From contig NZ_JAGGLV010000017.1 in NCBI RefSeq assembly GCF_017874735.1, positions 62,001 to 126,000 on the forward strand: DNA of 64,000 nucleotides, given 5' to 3'. The DNA is from Paenibacillus silagei. Lineage in GTDB: Bacteria > Bacillota > Bacilli > Paenibacillales > Paenibacillaceae. Positions 53,743 to 62,203 of this stretch are shown here, in pieces. Made by a program: the position numbers and the translations under genes. How positions within the stretch are numbered: the first letter of the stretch is position 1; every line of letters starts with the position of its first letter. The notes below the pieces were generated by a model. That model saw nothing but the letters and a program-made list of their open reading frames with translations, had not been told where the DNA came from and did not search any database.

Positions 53743-54186
53743 GTGAGATTAAGATGGAATCGTAGAGTGTTAGGAATCTTAGCCGTCTCGACCCTGGTGA
53801 TTGCCGCCGGAATAATGGTGGTTGTGCAACTGAACAACAACTACGGTGTACTGGGTCTGGTTGCCCAGCTTCAGAGCTTCCGGGTGACGGTAGACAATCA
53901 ATCGGACTTTGAGCTGAGTATTCTGGAGACGGGAGTGGTAACCGGCGCATCAGCGGAGGCGTCAGTAGACGAAGTTGGCAAGATACTCAAAAGCGGAAAA
54001 ACAGTAAAAATTAAGCCCCGGCTTAGCTTAAGCGGTGAAGGCGGAGTTTATCTGAAGTATTCGGACCCGAGAGAACCGGACGTTCCCAAAACCATCGGAG
54101 TATGCTCCTACACCGAAACTTTATCCGGATATTCCAAGGTCATAATCACGAATGACAAGGTGACGGTTAAAGAGAAGTGCAGCTAA
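53743..54186 (+). CDS. Membrane-anchored hypothetical protein, 147 aa
   Basis: GTG start with GAGGAG about 10 nt upstream. A basic N-terminus and one membrane helix (about 9-30) precede an exported, Ser/Val/Lys-rich beta-type domain (FRVTVDNQSDFELSILETGV, LSLSGEGGVYLKYSD) with a Cys near the middle and one close to the C-terminus. No family recognised. It precedes the FMN-binding-like protein by 182 bp with no terminator visible between them. Confidence 0.65.
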   Translation: MRLRWNRRVLGILAVSTLVIAAGIMVVVQLNNNYGVLGLVAQLQSFRVTVDNQSDFELSILETGVVTGASAEASVDEVGKILKSGKTVKIKPRLSLSGEGGVYLKYSDPREPDVPKTIGVCSYTETLSGYSKVIITNDKVTVKEKCS

Positions 54187-54368
54187 TCTATGGAGGCTGA
54201 CTGTTATTTTGGCAGCTTGGTCTCCAAATATCCCCTTTAATTTCCCTCTGCGCATTTACAATCCAGATATTTGCAGATTTCCAGTAACATTTGTAACTGA
54301 CGGGCTTCCAATATATTGATAAAAATATTATGTAAGCGCAGTCTATTTGATGAACTGGGGGAATATTT

Positions 54369-54920
54369 GTGAAAAAAGTTACTAAGTTAATGCTCGTGGC
54401 CGGCATCTCATTGGCACTTGTCGGGGTAGGGAACAGCGGCGCTCTGAACAATGTCACTTCGGCAGCGAGTGCACCGCTTAAGGTCGGCCGGGTGGAAGCG
54501 GCTGCCCATGGCACCAAATGCTTCACCGTAGCGGTTGCTGTAGTCCAGAATGGCGTAATCGTTGCGGCTTCGCTGGATGATTATCAGTTCCTGGGCAGCG
54601 ATGTAGCTACTGGTGTACCGAACTCGGACAAGGATTTTGGCAAGAATTACAAAGACCCTAATATGGTGCTGGCCTCCAAGAAGACCAACGCCAAATACTA
54701 CAGTGAGCACATGACGGAAGAAGCCAAATCGACAGTAGCCTATGACAAGAACCTGGCGGCTATCGAGAAATTCGCAACAGGCAAAACTATAAAATCCCTT
54801 GAAGCTACACTGACTAACAAAAGCAAAGAGCAAGTTGTTGACGCTGTAAGCGGTGCTACTCTGGTGGATACTCAAGGTTACCTGAAGGCCATTCTAAGTG
54901 CGGCCAAAGCTGCAAAATAA
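54369..54920 (+). CDS. Secreted FMN-binding-domain-like protein
   Basis: 183 residues from GTG 54369 (GGGGGA upstream). A Sec signal peptide (MKKVTKLMLVAGISLALVGV, cleavage near SAASA) is followed by a domain ending in VVDAVSGATLVDTQGYLKAI. The SGAT motif matches the site at which flavin is covalently attached through Thr in FMN_bind domains (NqrC, RnfG, extracellular electron transfer proteins). The usual attachment also needs an ApbE-like flavin transferase, which is not in this window. A role in extracellular redox chemistry is inference; FMN loading is unproven. Confidence 0.75.
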   Translation: MKKVTKLMLVAGISLALVGVGNSGALNNVTSAASAPLKVGRVEAAAHGTKCFTVAVAVVQNGVIVAASLDDYQFLGSDVATGVPNSDKDFGKNYKDPNMVLASKKTNAKYYSEHMTEEAKSTVAYDKNLAAIEKFATGKTIKSLEATLTNKSKEQVVDAVSGATLVDTQGYLKAILSAAKAAK

Positions 54921-54948
54921 ACAGCTGTTCCATCATTTAAACGATGTT

Positions 54949-54983
54949 AACCCCTTCATGGCTGCGGCTGTGGAGGGGTTTTG
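54949..54983 (+). terminator. Terminator after the FMN-binding-like gene
   Basis: AACCCCT / AGGGGTT stem with an 18-nt loop followed by TTTT. Confidence 0.8.
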
Positions 54984-55114
54984 CTATGCTGTTTCCATTT
55001 GTCGACAGACTGGCTTCACTGTTAAAGAGAGTGGCACCCCTGCAATTATGGGTATAACAGTAATAAGTACAAATACATCAGCATGCGCGAGTATTCATAA
55101 CTGGGGGGAAGGCC

Positions 55115-55975
55115 ATGAAATGGCAGGGTAGAAGAGGCAGTTCTAATGTGGAAGACCGCAGAGGCCGCGGCGGCGGCGGCGGGGGCAAGCTGATTGGCGG
55201 CGGAATCAGCGGGATCGTGATTATAGTAATTGTTACGCTGCTGAGCGGCGGGAACATCGGCGATATTATGGGGAATCTGACCTCAACCGGTTCGGGCACA
55301 AACTCAAGCGTCCCTTATGAACAAAGCGCCCAGGAGAAGGAGTTATCCGAGTTCGTATCCGTGGTGCTGGCCGATACCGAGGATGTCTGGTCCGATATCT
55401 TCAAGGAGCAGGGGATGACTTATCAGGACCCGACGCTAGTGCTCTACAGCGGCAGCGTGAATTCTGCCTGCGGAACCGCGAGCTCGGCCGTCGGCCCGTT
55501 CTATTGCCCGGGGGATGCCAAGCTGTATATCGATCTCAGCTTCTACGATGAGCTGCAGCAGCAGTTCAAGGCGCCGGGCGACTTCGCCATGGCGTATGTG
55601 ATTGCCCACGAGGTGGGTCATCATGTGCAGACGCTGCTGGGCGCTTCCGAGCAGCTGAATTCAGAGCGCCAGCGTCTCAGCGAGACTGAATTCAACAAGG
55701 TTCAGGTCCGCTTTGAGCTGCAGGCCGATTATTATGCCGGGGTATGGGCGCATCATGTTCAGGGCCAGAATCTGCTGGAGGAAGGAGATCTCGAAGAGGC
55801 GCTAACTGCTGCGAGCGCGGTGGGTGATGATACGATCCAGAAGCGGGCGCAAGGGTATGTGGTGCCCGACAGCTTCACACACGGAACGTCCGAACAGCGC
55901 AAGCGCTGGTTCTATAAGGGCTTTAACTCCGGCACGATTGCCGGTGGAGATACCTTTAAGGCTGCTGAACTGTAG
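55115..55975 (+). CDS. YpfJ-type neutral zinc metallopeptidase
   Basis: 286 residues from ATG 55115 (GGGGGAAGG upstream). A short basic start (MKWQGRRGSSNVEDRRGRGG) and a Gly-rich tract lead to one membrane helix (about 32-44), then the extracytoplasmic peptidase with the zinc motif HEVGH at residues 165-169 (AYVIAHEVGHHVQ) and a downstream ELQADYYAGVWAHH segment supplying the third ligand. It belongs to the YpfJ/KPN_02809 putative neutral zinc metallopeptidase family, whose substrates are unknown. Stand-alone gene with its own terminator. Confidence 0.92.
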   Translation: MKWQGRRGSSNVEDRRGRGGGGGGKLIGGGISGIVIIVIVTLLSGGNIGDIMGNLTSTGSGTNSSVPYEQSAQEKELSEFVSVVLADTEDVWSDIFKEQGMTYQDPTLVLYSGSVNSACGTASSAVGPFYCPGDAKLYIDLSFYDELQQQFKAPGDFAMAYVIAHEVGHHVQTLLGASEQLNSERQRLSETEFNKVQVRFELQADYYAGVWAHHVQGQNLLEEGDLEEALTAASAVGDDTIQKRAQGYVVPDSFTHGTSEQRKRWFYKGFNSGTIAGGDTFKAAEL

Positions 55976-56002
55976 CCGCCGGCATTCGAAAATAGGAACA
56001 CT

Positions 56003-56045
56003 AAGGGCCGCCCATCCGCTTGACGGAGGACGGCTCTTGTTCTTA
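56003..56045 (+). terminator. Probable terminator of the metallopeptidase gene
   Basis: AAGGGCCG / CGGCTCTT (one G-T pair) with inner TCCG/CGGA pairing, then GTTCTTATT. Confidence 0.6.
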
Positions 56046-56092
56046 TTAGGGACATTATTATGAGGAGTCGTTTCTGCTCCGCCGGGAAGCTG

Positions 56093-56488
56093 GAATGTAT
56101 GCCAAAAACAGCATACAATGTGCTCCCTCGCAGGCGCACGGACCAAATGTATGCCAAAAACAGCATACATTGTGCTGCCGCGCAGGCGCCCGGACCGAAT
56201 GTATGCCAAAAACAGCATACATTGTGCTCCCGCGCAGGCGCACGGACCGAATGTATGCCAAAAACAGCATACAATGTGCTCCCGCGCAGGCGCACGGACC
56301 GAATGTATGCCAAAAACAGCATACATTGTGCTCCCGCGCAGGCGCACGGACCGAATGTATGCCAAAAACAGCATACATTGTGCTCCCGCGCAGGCGCACG
56401 GGCCGAATGTATGCCAAAAACAGCATACATTGTGCTCCCGCGCAGGCGCACGGATCAAATGTATGCCAAAAACAGCATACATTTGGCG
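56093..56488. repeat. Array of eight palindromes, exact 52-bp period (family A variant)
   Basis: AATGTATGC-caaaaaca-GCATACATT starts around 56094 and recurs so that its GCC falls at 56101, 56153, 56205, 56257, 56309, 56361, 56413 and 56465. The spacer is GTGCTCCCGCGCAGGCGCAC plus GGACC. The first and fourth copies carry CATACAATG in the right arm. Frames that run through it on both strands are artefacts of the repeat. Confidence 0.95.
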
Positions 56489-56536
56489 GGTTCTGCCCGT
56501 CCCTCACACGCCGTCCCCCTGCGCGGGAACATGTGC

Positions 56537-57778
56537 TTACGGCTGCACATCATTCCGGTAAGACAGACGGTTGCGGCCAAGCTTCTTGGACTCCAGCAGG
56601 AGCTGGTCGGCGTAGACGTACCCTTTTTCCATAGAGGTCTTCTGATCCGGGTCTGCCTTATAGTAAAAGAGTCCGAAGGATGCCGAATAGGGCACGCGGA
56701 TGATCTGCTCCTCGAATTCTGCACTTACGGTGTGACCGTGAAGGCTGTCCAGAATCTCCTGAATCTGCGTCCTGCACTCCTCGAAGGTCTTGTCCCTTAG
56801 GAAGAGCGTGAACTCTTCCCCGCCGCTGCGGAACAGAATATCCTGCTCCTGCAGATGCTTCTGCAGCGTCTTGGCAAAATGAACAATGACCCGGTCACCA
56901 ACGGCGTGGTTGTAGCTGTCATTGATTTTTTTGAACCGGTCGATATCCGCCACTACAATCCCGATGTACTCCCCGCCCTGGTTCAGCTCCTTCATCATCT
57001 TGTCCATATGCGCCCGGTTATAGGTTCCGGTCAGGAAGTCGCGGTAAGCCATCTGCTCGAATTTGTCGCGTTCATACTTGTGCTGGGCACTCTGCGACTT
57101 CGAATAGAACGAGATACTGACTACATAGTTGAGCAGGAACAGGGCGATCAGCATCTCCCATTTCTCCATTTGCAGCAGCCGCAGCAGCAGAGCATTACTA
57201 AGAGCCACCTTGCTGAAATCCAGCAGATTCCGGCTTCGGAACAGTAGGTTCCTCGCTTCCCGGCGTGTCTTGATATCTCCCGACAAGGCAAAGGTCAGCA
57301 CCAGGAAGGTGGAGGACAGCAGGGTGGTAACGCAGACCACAAGCAGGAACAGCAGCCAGTATCCGAGCGGAAGCTTGTCCGCCAAGGGAGAGAGTGCCGT
57401 GTACAGATAGTATGCAGCAGAGCCGCCCAGTGTGAACGAACCGATATTGTAGAAGGTATCCAGGAACTCTCCGGGATCGGCGGTTTTTGTTTTCTTTTTA
57501 TAGAAATATACGATGAACCGGTATACAGTCTCGAACAGGAGCGTGCCGAGCGGACCGGCAAAAATCCCGAAGGAGGAGGTATAGCTGATGGCATAATCGA
57601 TCGTAGAATTCCCGCTCCGGGTTACTATCCGCAATTGGAAGTAGATGCTGGAGAAGATAGTGTATAGCAGCAGTGCTTTTATATAGGTAACGTCCAGGAC
57701 TACAGCATGCGCGGGAATGAAGGCTATAGCCAGGGATGCGACAAATAGAAAAAGGTCAAATACCCTCGCTTTTGACAT
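56537..57778 (-). CDS. Membrane-bound diguanylate cyclase (GGDEF)
   Basis: 413 residues: six or so N-terminal membrane helices (1-225; a 5TM-5TMR/MASE-like sensor) and a C-terminal GGDEF domain (about 245-405) with the active site RSGGEEF (near 318) and ADIDRFKKINDSYNHAVGD. It should make cyclic di-GMP from two GTP. The product-inhibition RxxD motif normally five residues before GGEEF reads QEQD, so the I-site lacks its Arg. Monocistronic; it converges on the palindrome array and is divergent from the glycosyltransferase gene. Confidence 0.92.
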   Translation of the reverse strand: MSKARVFDLFLFVASLAIAFIPAHAVVLDVTYIKALLLYTIFSSIYFQLRIVTRSGNSTIDYAISYTSSFGIFAGPLGTLLFETVYRFIVYFYKKKTKTADPGEFLDTFYNIGSFTLGGSAAYYLYTALSPLADKLPLGYWLLFLLVVCVTTLLSSTFLVLTFALSGDIKTRREARNLLFRSRNLLDFSKVALSNALLLRLLQMEKWEMLIALFLLNYVVSISFYSKSQSAQHKYERDKFEQMAYRDFLTGTYNRAHMDKMMKELNQGGEYIGIVVADIDRFKKINDSYNHAVGDRVIVHFAKTLQKHLQEQDILFRSGGEEFTLFLRDKTFEECRTQIQEILDSLHGHTVSAEFEEQIIRVPYSASFGLFYYKADPDQKTSMEKGYVYADQLLLESKKLGRNRLSYRNDVQP

Positions 57779-57973
57779 GTCGGAAATTTCCTTTCAGGAT
57801 TTATACCGATTATACCCGAAAAGATGATTCTTGATTAAAAGATATTTTTGAAATTTGCAGAGAATGATCATATATCCCTTTCCGCCTGCCCGCAGCCTAC
57901 ATATACTATTCTGATTAGGGTGGAGCAGACTGCTCCTGCACCTAAATACATCTATAGCCGGGGAGAGGAATGC

Positions 57974-59395
57974 ATGAAGATATTGCTGGTCACCTACTGG
58001 GGCCTCACCAATATGGGCGGAATTTGGACGTATATGAAGCAGCTGGCCGACAAGCTGGGCGAGCAGGGCCATTCCGTTACACTGATGGGCAGCCATGTGG
58101 AGAACAATACATTGTATTTGCTCAACCGGACGGAGTCTTTTGATAAAAAAGCCTTCTATTCGCTGCTGCTGCCCCAGCTTGATATCGGCCGGTTCCCCTC
58201 GCTGCATCTGGAGCATGGCATCTTCAGCTTTGAGCTGGGGCGTTACGTATTCGAGGGCGGCGCCGCTGTGCTGGGACTGGAGGAATATGATGTCATTCAT
58301 GCCCAGGACCCTATAGCCACATATGCACTGCGGCGGATCATGCGCCGTCCTGTTCCGCTGGTCGCAAGTGTTCATGGGGCATTGACCAAGGAGACCTACT
58401 ATGAGTACAAGGGACTTGAGCCCGGACTGACCCGGGAGGCCTATGAGCAGCGGCCGATCTGGAGCTACTTCCGCAGGCTTGAGACACTGGGTGCCCAGGC
58501 GGCTGACCAGATTCTGGTCTCTTCGGAGTGGATCGGACAGCTTACGCAGAGCCTGGGGGTCAGCCCGGACCGTATTCATACCTTGCCGTACGGGCTGGAC
58601 CTGCGTCAGTATGCAGCCCGGGCCGCAGAGACGCCGCCGCTTCAATTTGCAGAAGGAATCCCTGTAATCATGTATGCCGGACGTCTTGAATATATCAAAG
58701 GCGTCCATGTGCTGATAGAGGCGCTAGGCATTCTGGAGCAGCGCTGTCAGCGGTGGATCTGTGCGGTGGCCGGAATCGGCAGCCTCCTGGAGGAGCTCAT
58801 GGAGCAGGCCCGCCTGCTAGGTATCGCCGGGAAGGTCCATTTCACCGGGAAATTGAACAATATTCCGGCTGCACTCCGGGCTGCCGACATCTATGTGCAG
58901 CCCTCACTCCAGGATACGCAGCCTTTCTCGGTTACAGAAGCGCAGCTTGCCGGGATCGCGCCGATTGTCGCCGGAACCGCAGGCATGCCGGAGATGGTCC
59001 GGCAGGGAGAGACGGGCTGGATTGTTCCTCCCGGAGATGCCGCTCAGCTCGCCCTGCAGATGGAGCAGCTGCTGGGGGATGAGGGACTGAGAAGACGCAC
59101 CGGCCTCCAGGCTAAGCGCTGGGCAGAGCAGACCCGTTCGCTGGATGTCATGGCTGCGGGTACGCTGCATGTATACCAGAGAGCGGTCAATCTGCGGGCG
59201 GGCCGGCCGGGAATTCCGGATCACCTCCGGTTTGGGGAAGAACCGGGCGCGGGTGCGCTGCCGGCAGCTTTTCATCCGGCAGATGTGCTTAACGAGGGTG
59301 ATCCGGGGAATCCGCTTGCCGTAACGATGCGTGTCAAGCTTCCGCAGCACTACTCTATTCCTGATGCACGTACGGCCCTTCCTCCCCTGGCATAG
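57974..59395 (+). CDS. GT4-family glycosyltransferase
   Basis: 473 residues from ATG 57974 (GGGGAGAGGAA upstream). Begins MKILLVTYWGLTNMGGIWTY, a GT-B fold N-terminus, with VMYAGRLEYIKGVHVLIEAL and the C-terminal donor-site motif SVTEAQLAGIAPIVAGTAGM (EX7E). It transfers a sugar from a nucleotide donor, retaining configuration; the acceptor is unknown. It lies directly upstream of the SpoVID-like gene in the same direction (135-bp gap), so a role in spore surface glycosylation is possible but not shown. A C-terminal 50-residue tail extends beyond the usual fold. Confidence 0.9.
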   Translation: MKILLVTYWGLTNMGGIWTYMKQLADKLGEQGHSVTLMGSHVENNTLYLLNRTESFDKKAFYSLLLPQLDIGRFPSLHLEHGIFSFELGRYVFEGGAAVLGLEEYDVIHAQDPIATYALRRIMRRPVPLVASVHGALTKETYYEYKGLEPGLTREAYEQRPIWSYFRRLETLGAQAADQILVSSEWIGQLTQSLGVSPDRIHTLPYGLDLRQYAARAAETPPLQFAEGIPVIMYAGRLEYIKGVHVLIEALGILEQRCQRWICAVAGIGSLLEELMEQARLLGIAGKVHFTGKLNNIPAALRAADIYVQPSLQDTQPFSVTEAQLAGIAPIVAGTAGMPEMVRQGETGWIVPPGDAAQLALQMEQLLGDEGLRRRTGLQAKRWAEQTRSLDVMAAGTLHVYQRAVNLRAGRPGIPDHLRFGEEPGAGALPAAFHPADVLNEGDPGNPLAVTMRVKLPQHYSIPDARTALPPLA

Positions 59396-59425
59396 GCGCT
59401 GTCCGCAATTGAAGCGGCAAAGTTG

Positions 59426-59454
59426 TCATGCCTGCCTGATTGAAGCATATACAT
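59426..59454 (+). promoter_or_regulatory. Possible SigE-type sporulation promoter before the SpoVID-like gene
   Basis: TCATGCC (59426-59432), 13-bp spacer and CATATACAT (59446-59454) resemble SigE elements (-35 TCATATT, -10 CATACAAT). Known spoVID genes are under mother-cell SigE control. A weak match. Confidence 0.35.
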
Positions 59455-59530
59455 GAGGGGAGTAACATTTTGGGCTTATACTCTGGGCTTGTCTCAGGGA
59501 TAGATTATGCCAAGAAGGAGGACATTTCCC

Positions 59531-60895
59531 GTGTTTGACCAGTCCCATGGCTTGCGGTTTGATATTTATGAACGCATTCACCTTTCGGAAGAGCTTCCGG
59601 GAATAGCAGAGCTGGAGGAAGTCGAGCTGGTTCCCGACATCCAGGTCATCCAGCGGGAGGACCGGGCCGAGCTGCACGGACAACTGCTGCTCACCGGACT
59701 CTACCGGGGGGAGGATGATCTTACACAGCGTCTGGAGCATGCAATTCCTGTTGAAATCACTGTTCCGCTGACCCGGGTCAGCTCGCTTGATGACATAGGG
59801 GTGGAGATCGAGAATTTCGATATTGATCTGCTGACGATGCGAACCGTCAACATTACCGGAGTGCTCTCGCTACGCGGAATCGGAAGTGCAGATGTACAGC
59901 CGGCCTGGCAGCAGGAGGAATACACGGTAGCGTATTCGCCGGAGGCCGGAGACAGCAGGGCGGCTGAGGAGATAATCCGCAATCCGGAGAATGATACCCT
60001 GTATGAGAATTCGCTCTGGACCTATGGCGAAGGGACTGCAGAGGGCTCTGCGGAAGATCAGAACTCCGCTGCTCCGGCTGAGGCGGCAGCTGAGCCGCTG
60101 TACGCGGAAGATACTTCTTACAGCCAGCCCGCGGCCTATCTCTCCACACCCCTGAAGGACAAGGAACCAAGAGTAAGGACCCATAGCCTGGATACGGGTT
60201 CTTCGGCAGGCAGCAAGCCGGCGGCTGATAAGGCCTCCGCTCACTTCCTCACCTCCAGAGAGAAGACGGCACCAGCGGCTGTGAACGGCTCGGTTCAGGA
60301 GGACAGCACGCTTCAGACAGGCACCGCCGCCTTGAACACTGTGGATCATTGGGGCAATGCGAAGCTTCATGCCGTGTCGCAGCCGGAGCCTGTGCTTACC
60401 TCCGCTGCCAACGATGCCGCTGCGCTGTTTGCCGGGAACGAAGGAGGGGAGGCGGCAGAGGAGATCCAGGCCACAGACAATGAAGTCTTCCTGTCTGCGG
60501 AATCTTTGTCTCCCCAGGAGGAGAAGCAGGATCTCAAGGTTGCCCTTGGCAGCAAAAAAGAACCGGGAGCCGCCGAGCAGGAGCCGCTCACCTTCTCCTC
60601 GCTGCTCAGCGCAAGCCGCGCCAACAGAGAGCAGGAGGAGCTGCTCTCGGGCAATATAGACTCTGTAGCGCAGGCTGTTCCTGAGGCAGGCAATGATACA
60701 GCGTGGAAGAGCCGGTTCATCGGCGGGCTTGGAGGATCAGAGATGTTCCGTAAGGTGCGGCTCTGCATTGTCCAGCGCGAGGAGACACTGGATACGATTG
60801 CCGAGAAATACCAGCTAAGCACCCGGGAGCTGACTATGTATAACCGGCTGTCCGGGCAGATTGTAGAAGAGGGACAGGTATTATACATTCCTTGA
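59531..60895 (+). CDS. spoVID: SpoVID-like spore coat morphogenetic protein with C-terminal LysM
   Basis: 454 residues from GTG 59531, because AAGGAGG (59513-59519 region) lies just upstream; the ATG at 59507 includes that site in its coding sequence and is rejected. The N-terminal domain (LRFDIYERIHLSEELPGIAE and following 130 residues, with repeated strand motifs ELHGQLLLTGLY and VNITGVLSLRG) is the SpoVID/DUF3794-like region. A long acidic, Ala/Glu/Ser-rich disordered middle follows, then a LysM near 405-454 (VQREETLDTIAEKYQLSTRE). SpoVID enables the coat to encase the forespore, and its LysM-region contacts cortex precursors. Confidence 0.88.
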   Translation: MFDQSHGLRFDIYERIHLSEELPGIAELEEVELVPDIQVIQREDRAELHGQLLLTGLYRGEDDLTQRLEHAIPVEITVPLTRVSSLDDIGVEIENFDIDLLTMRTVNITGVLSLRGIGSADVQPAWQQEEYTVAYSPEAGDSRAAEEIIRNPENDTLYENSLWTYGEGTAEGSAEDQNSAAPAEAAAEPLYAEDTSYSQPAAYLSTPLKDKEPRVRTHSLDTGSSAGSKPAADKASAHFLTSREKTAPAAVNGSVQEDSTLQTGTAALNTVDHWGNAKLHAVSQPEPVLTSAANDAAALFAGNEGGEAAEEIQATDNEVFLSAESLSPQEEKQDLKVALGSKKEPGAAEQEPLTFSSLLSASRANREQEELLSGNIDSVAQAVPEAGNDTAWKSRFIGGLGGSEMFRKVRLCIVQREETLDTIAEKYQLSTRELTMYNRLSGQIVEEGQVLYIP

Positions 60896-60924
60896 GATTG
60901 ACGGTGTGCGGAGAATTCAGGCTT

Positions 60925-60971
60925 AACAGGAACAGCCCTTGTCTTACGGATGGGGCTGTTCCTGTTTCTTT
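60925..60971 (+). terminator. Terminator of the SpoVID-like gene
   Basis: AACAGGAACAGCCC / GGGCTGTTCCTGTT, 14-bp perfect stem, then TCTTTG. Confidence 0.88.
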
Positions 60972-61094
60972 GTGAAATCCGCTTCTGGTTTACAAACCGT
61001 TCAGCCGGGGGTAATAGTCACTACCGGCCTACATACATTACACATTCAGGCAGCTATGCGCTGGTACACTACTTCTGGAAGGATGATATATCAC

Positions 61095-61757
61095 ATGAAG
61101 AGAAAAGTGGCAGCCACTGCGGCCGCAATAAGCTTGACGCTCACAGTCTCGGCCGGTGTCTACGCCGCCAGTAATCTGCAGGAGATCAAGGCGCTCCTGA
61201 ACAACAAAATCGGGATCGTCGTGAACGGCCAGGCGTACACGCCCAAAGACGGCAACGGCAAAACCCTCGCCCCGATTACCTATAACGGCATCACTTATCT
61301 GCCTGTACGCTCCATCGGCGAAGCGCTGAACACTGCTGTTACTTACGATGCTGCAACCAGCCGGGTCATCATCGGTGATGCTGCAGCTCCGGCTGTCTCC
61401 TCCGGCGGCTCCTCCACTGGAACACCAGCAGATTCTGTGAAGCGGCCGAAGAGCCTGCCGGCGGATTTCCCGCTTCCGGCGGACGCGAAGATATTTGATC
61501 TGATCGAAGGCTCGGCGACCGGTAAGCCGTCCGCAACCTTCAGCTACCGTACGAAGCAGAGCCTGGAGACGCTCGGCAATACGTACAAGGACTATTTTGT
61601 GCAAAAAGGAGCTACCTCCAAGTCTGAGGAAGTCTCCGCCTCAGCCTTCTCGATTATTGATGCCGGAAGCACATTCTCTGTTACGCTGGATGGCGCTCCC
61701 GGAACGGGCAGCCATCAGGGCTTCAATGTGGTTCAAGTGATCTGGAGCGGGGAGTAG
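61095..61757 (+). CDS. Secreted protein with copper-amine-oxidase-like (stalk) domain
   Basis: 220 residues from ATG 61095 (GGAAGGATGATATATCAC upstream). A signal peptide (MKRKVAATAAAISLTLTVSA, cleavage near YAA-SNL) is followed by a Cu_amine_oxidN1-like domain (KIGIVVNGQAYTPKDGNGKT, NGITYLPVRSIGEAL, VTYDAATSRVIIG), then a Ser/Gly linker and a C-terminal domain (SLPADFPLPADAKIFDLIEG) of unknown role. The stalk domain is very common on exported Paenibacillus proteins and is not itself catalytic. Confidence 0.85.
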   Translation: MKRKVAATAAAISLTLTVSAGVYAASNLQEIKALLNNKIGIVVNGQAYTPKDGNGKTLAPITYNGITYLPVRSIGEALNTAVTYDAATSRVIIGDAAAPAVSSGGSSTGTPADSVKRPKSLPADFPLPADAKIFDLIEGSATGKPSATFSYRTKQSLETLGNTYKDYFVQKGATSKSEEVSASAFSIIDAGSTFSVTLDGAPGTGSHQGFNVVQVIWSGE

Positions 61758-61800
61758 GCATCAATGTACGTCTGCTGCGCGTCCTTTGTGTATATGCTGG

Positions 61801-61829
61801 TTGACTAGGGATTACACTGAATGTATTAT
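61801..61829 (+). promoter_or_regulatory. valS promoter
   Basis: TTGACT (61801-61806), 17-bp spacer, TATTAT (61824-61829). The start is expected near 61836, before the T-box leader. Confidence 0.75.
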
Positions 61830-61835
61830 TGAACT

Positions 61836-62152
61836 AAGTAATAACTAGCATAAAGACTGGGAACGGGAAGAGTAGGCGGTCAGCCCTTCAGAGAGCGGGA
61901 TTATCATTGGTGTGAATTCCCGCAGGATGCAGCCCCCGAAGTCGCCCCGGAGTTGCCCTTCTGAGCTTGTCTTCATCATGAAGACGGGTTAGGATGCGGC
62001 CGGTTGCAGCCGTTACCCTGCATGAGTGTTGCGCTAAGCTTCAGGAACCTGTAAGGGAACTTAAGGCAGTGGTTTATTTTTTATTGGCGCGAAACAAAGG
62101 TGGTACCGCGAAAGAATGGCCTTTCGTCCTTTGAGACGAAGGGCCTTTTTGT
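61836..62152 (+). promoter_or_regulatory. T-box leader of valS
   Basis: A leader of about 300 nt with the conserved T-box AAAGGTGGTACCGCG (62095-62109), which pairs with the uncharged tRNA acceptor end. Stem I begins near GGAAGAGTAG; its specifier loop region AGAGAGCGGG...GTGTGAATTCCCGC contains GTG, a valine codon, followed by A. The terminator (GGCCTTTCGTC at 62118 with GACGAAGGGCC, then TTTTTG) follows. Uncharged tRNA(Val) should stabilise the antiterminator and permit valS transcription. Confidence 0.93.
62118..62151 (+). terminator. T-box-controlled terminator
   Basis: Stem GGCCTTTCGTC / GACGAAGGGCC with a 6-nt loop and T-run; its 5' arm lies just after the T-box sequence. Confidence 0.92.
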
Positions 62153-62203
62153 ATTCTCAGAAACCGCTAGCTACTCAATACATTTAACAGTGGAGGGTTC
62201 ACA

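Noticed and set aside
56060-56800. Several overlapping open frames on both strands through the 52-bp array
   Set aside because: They are repeat artefacts in multiple frames with Cys/Arg-rich low-complexity products and no gene signals.
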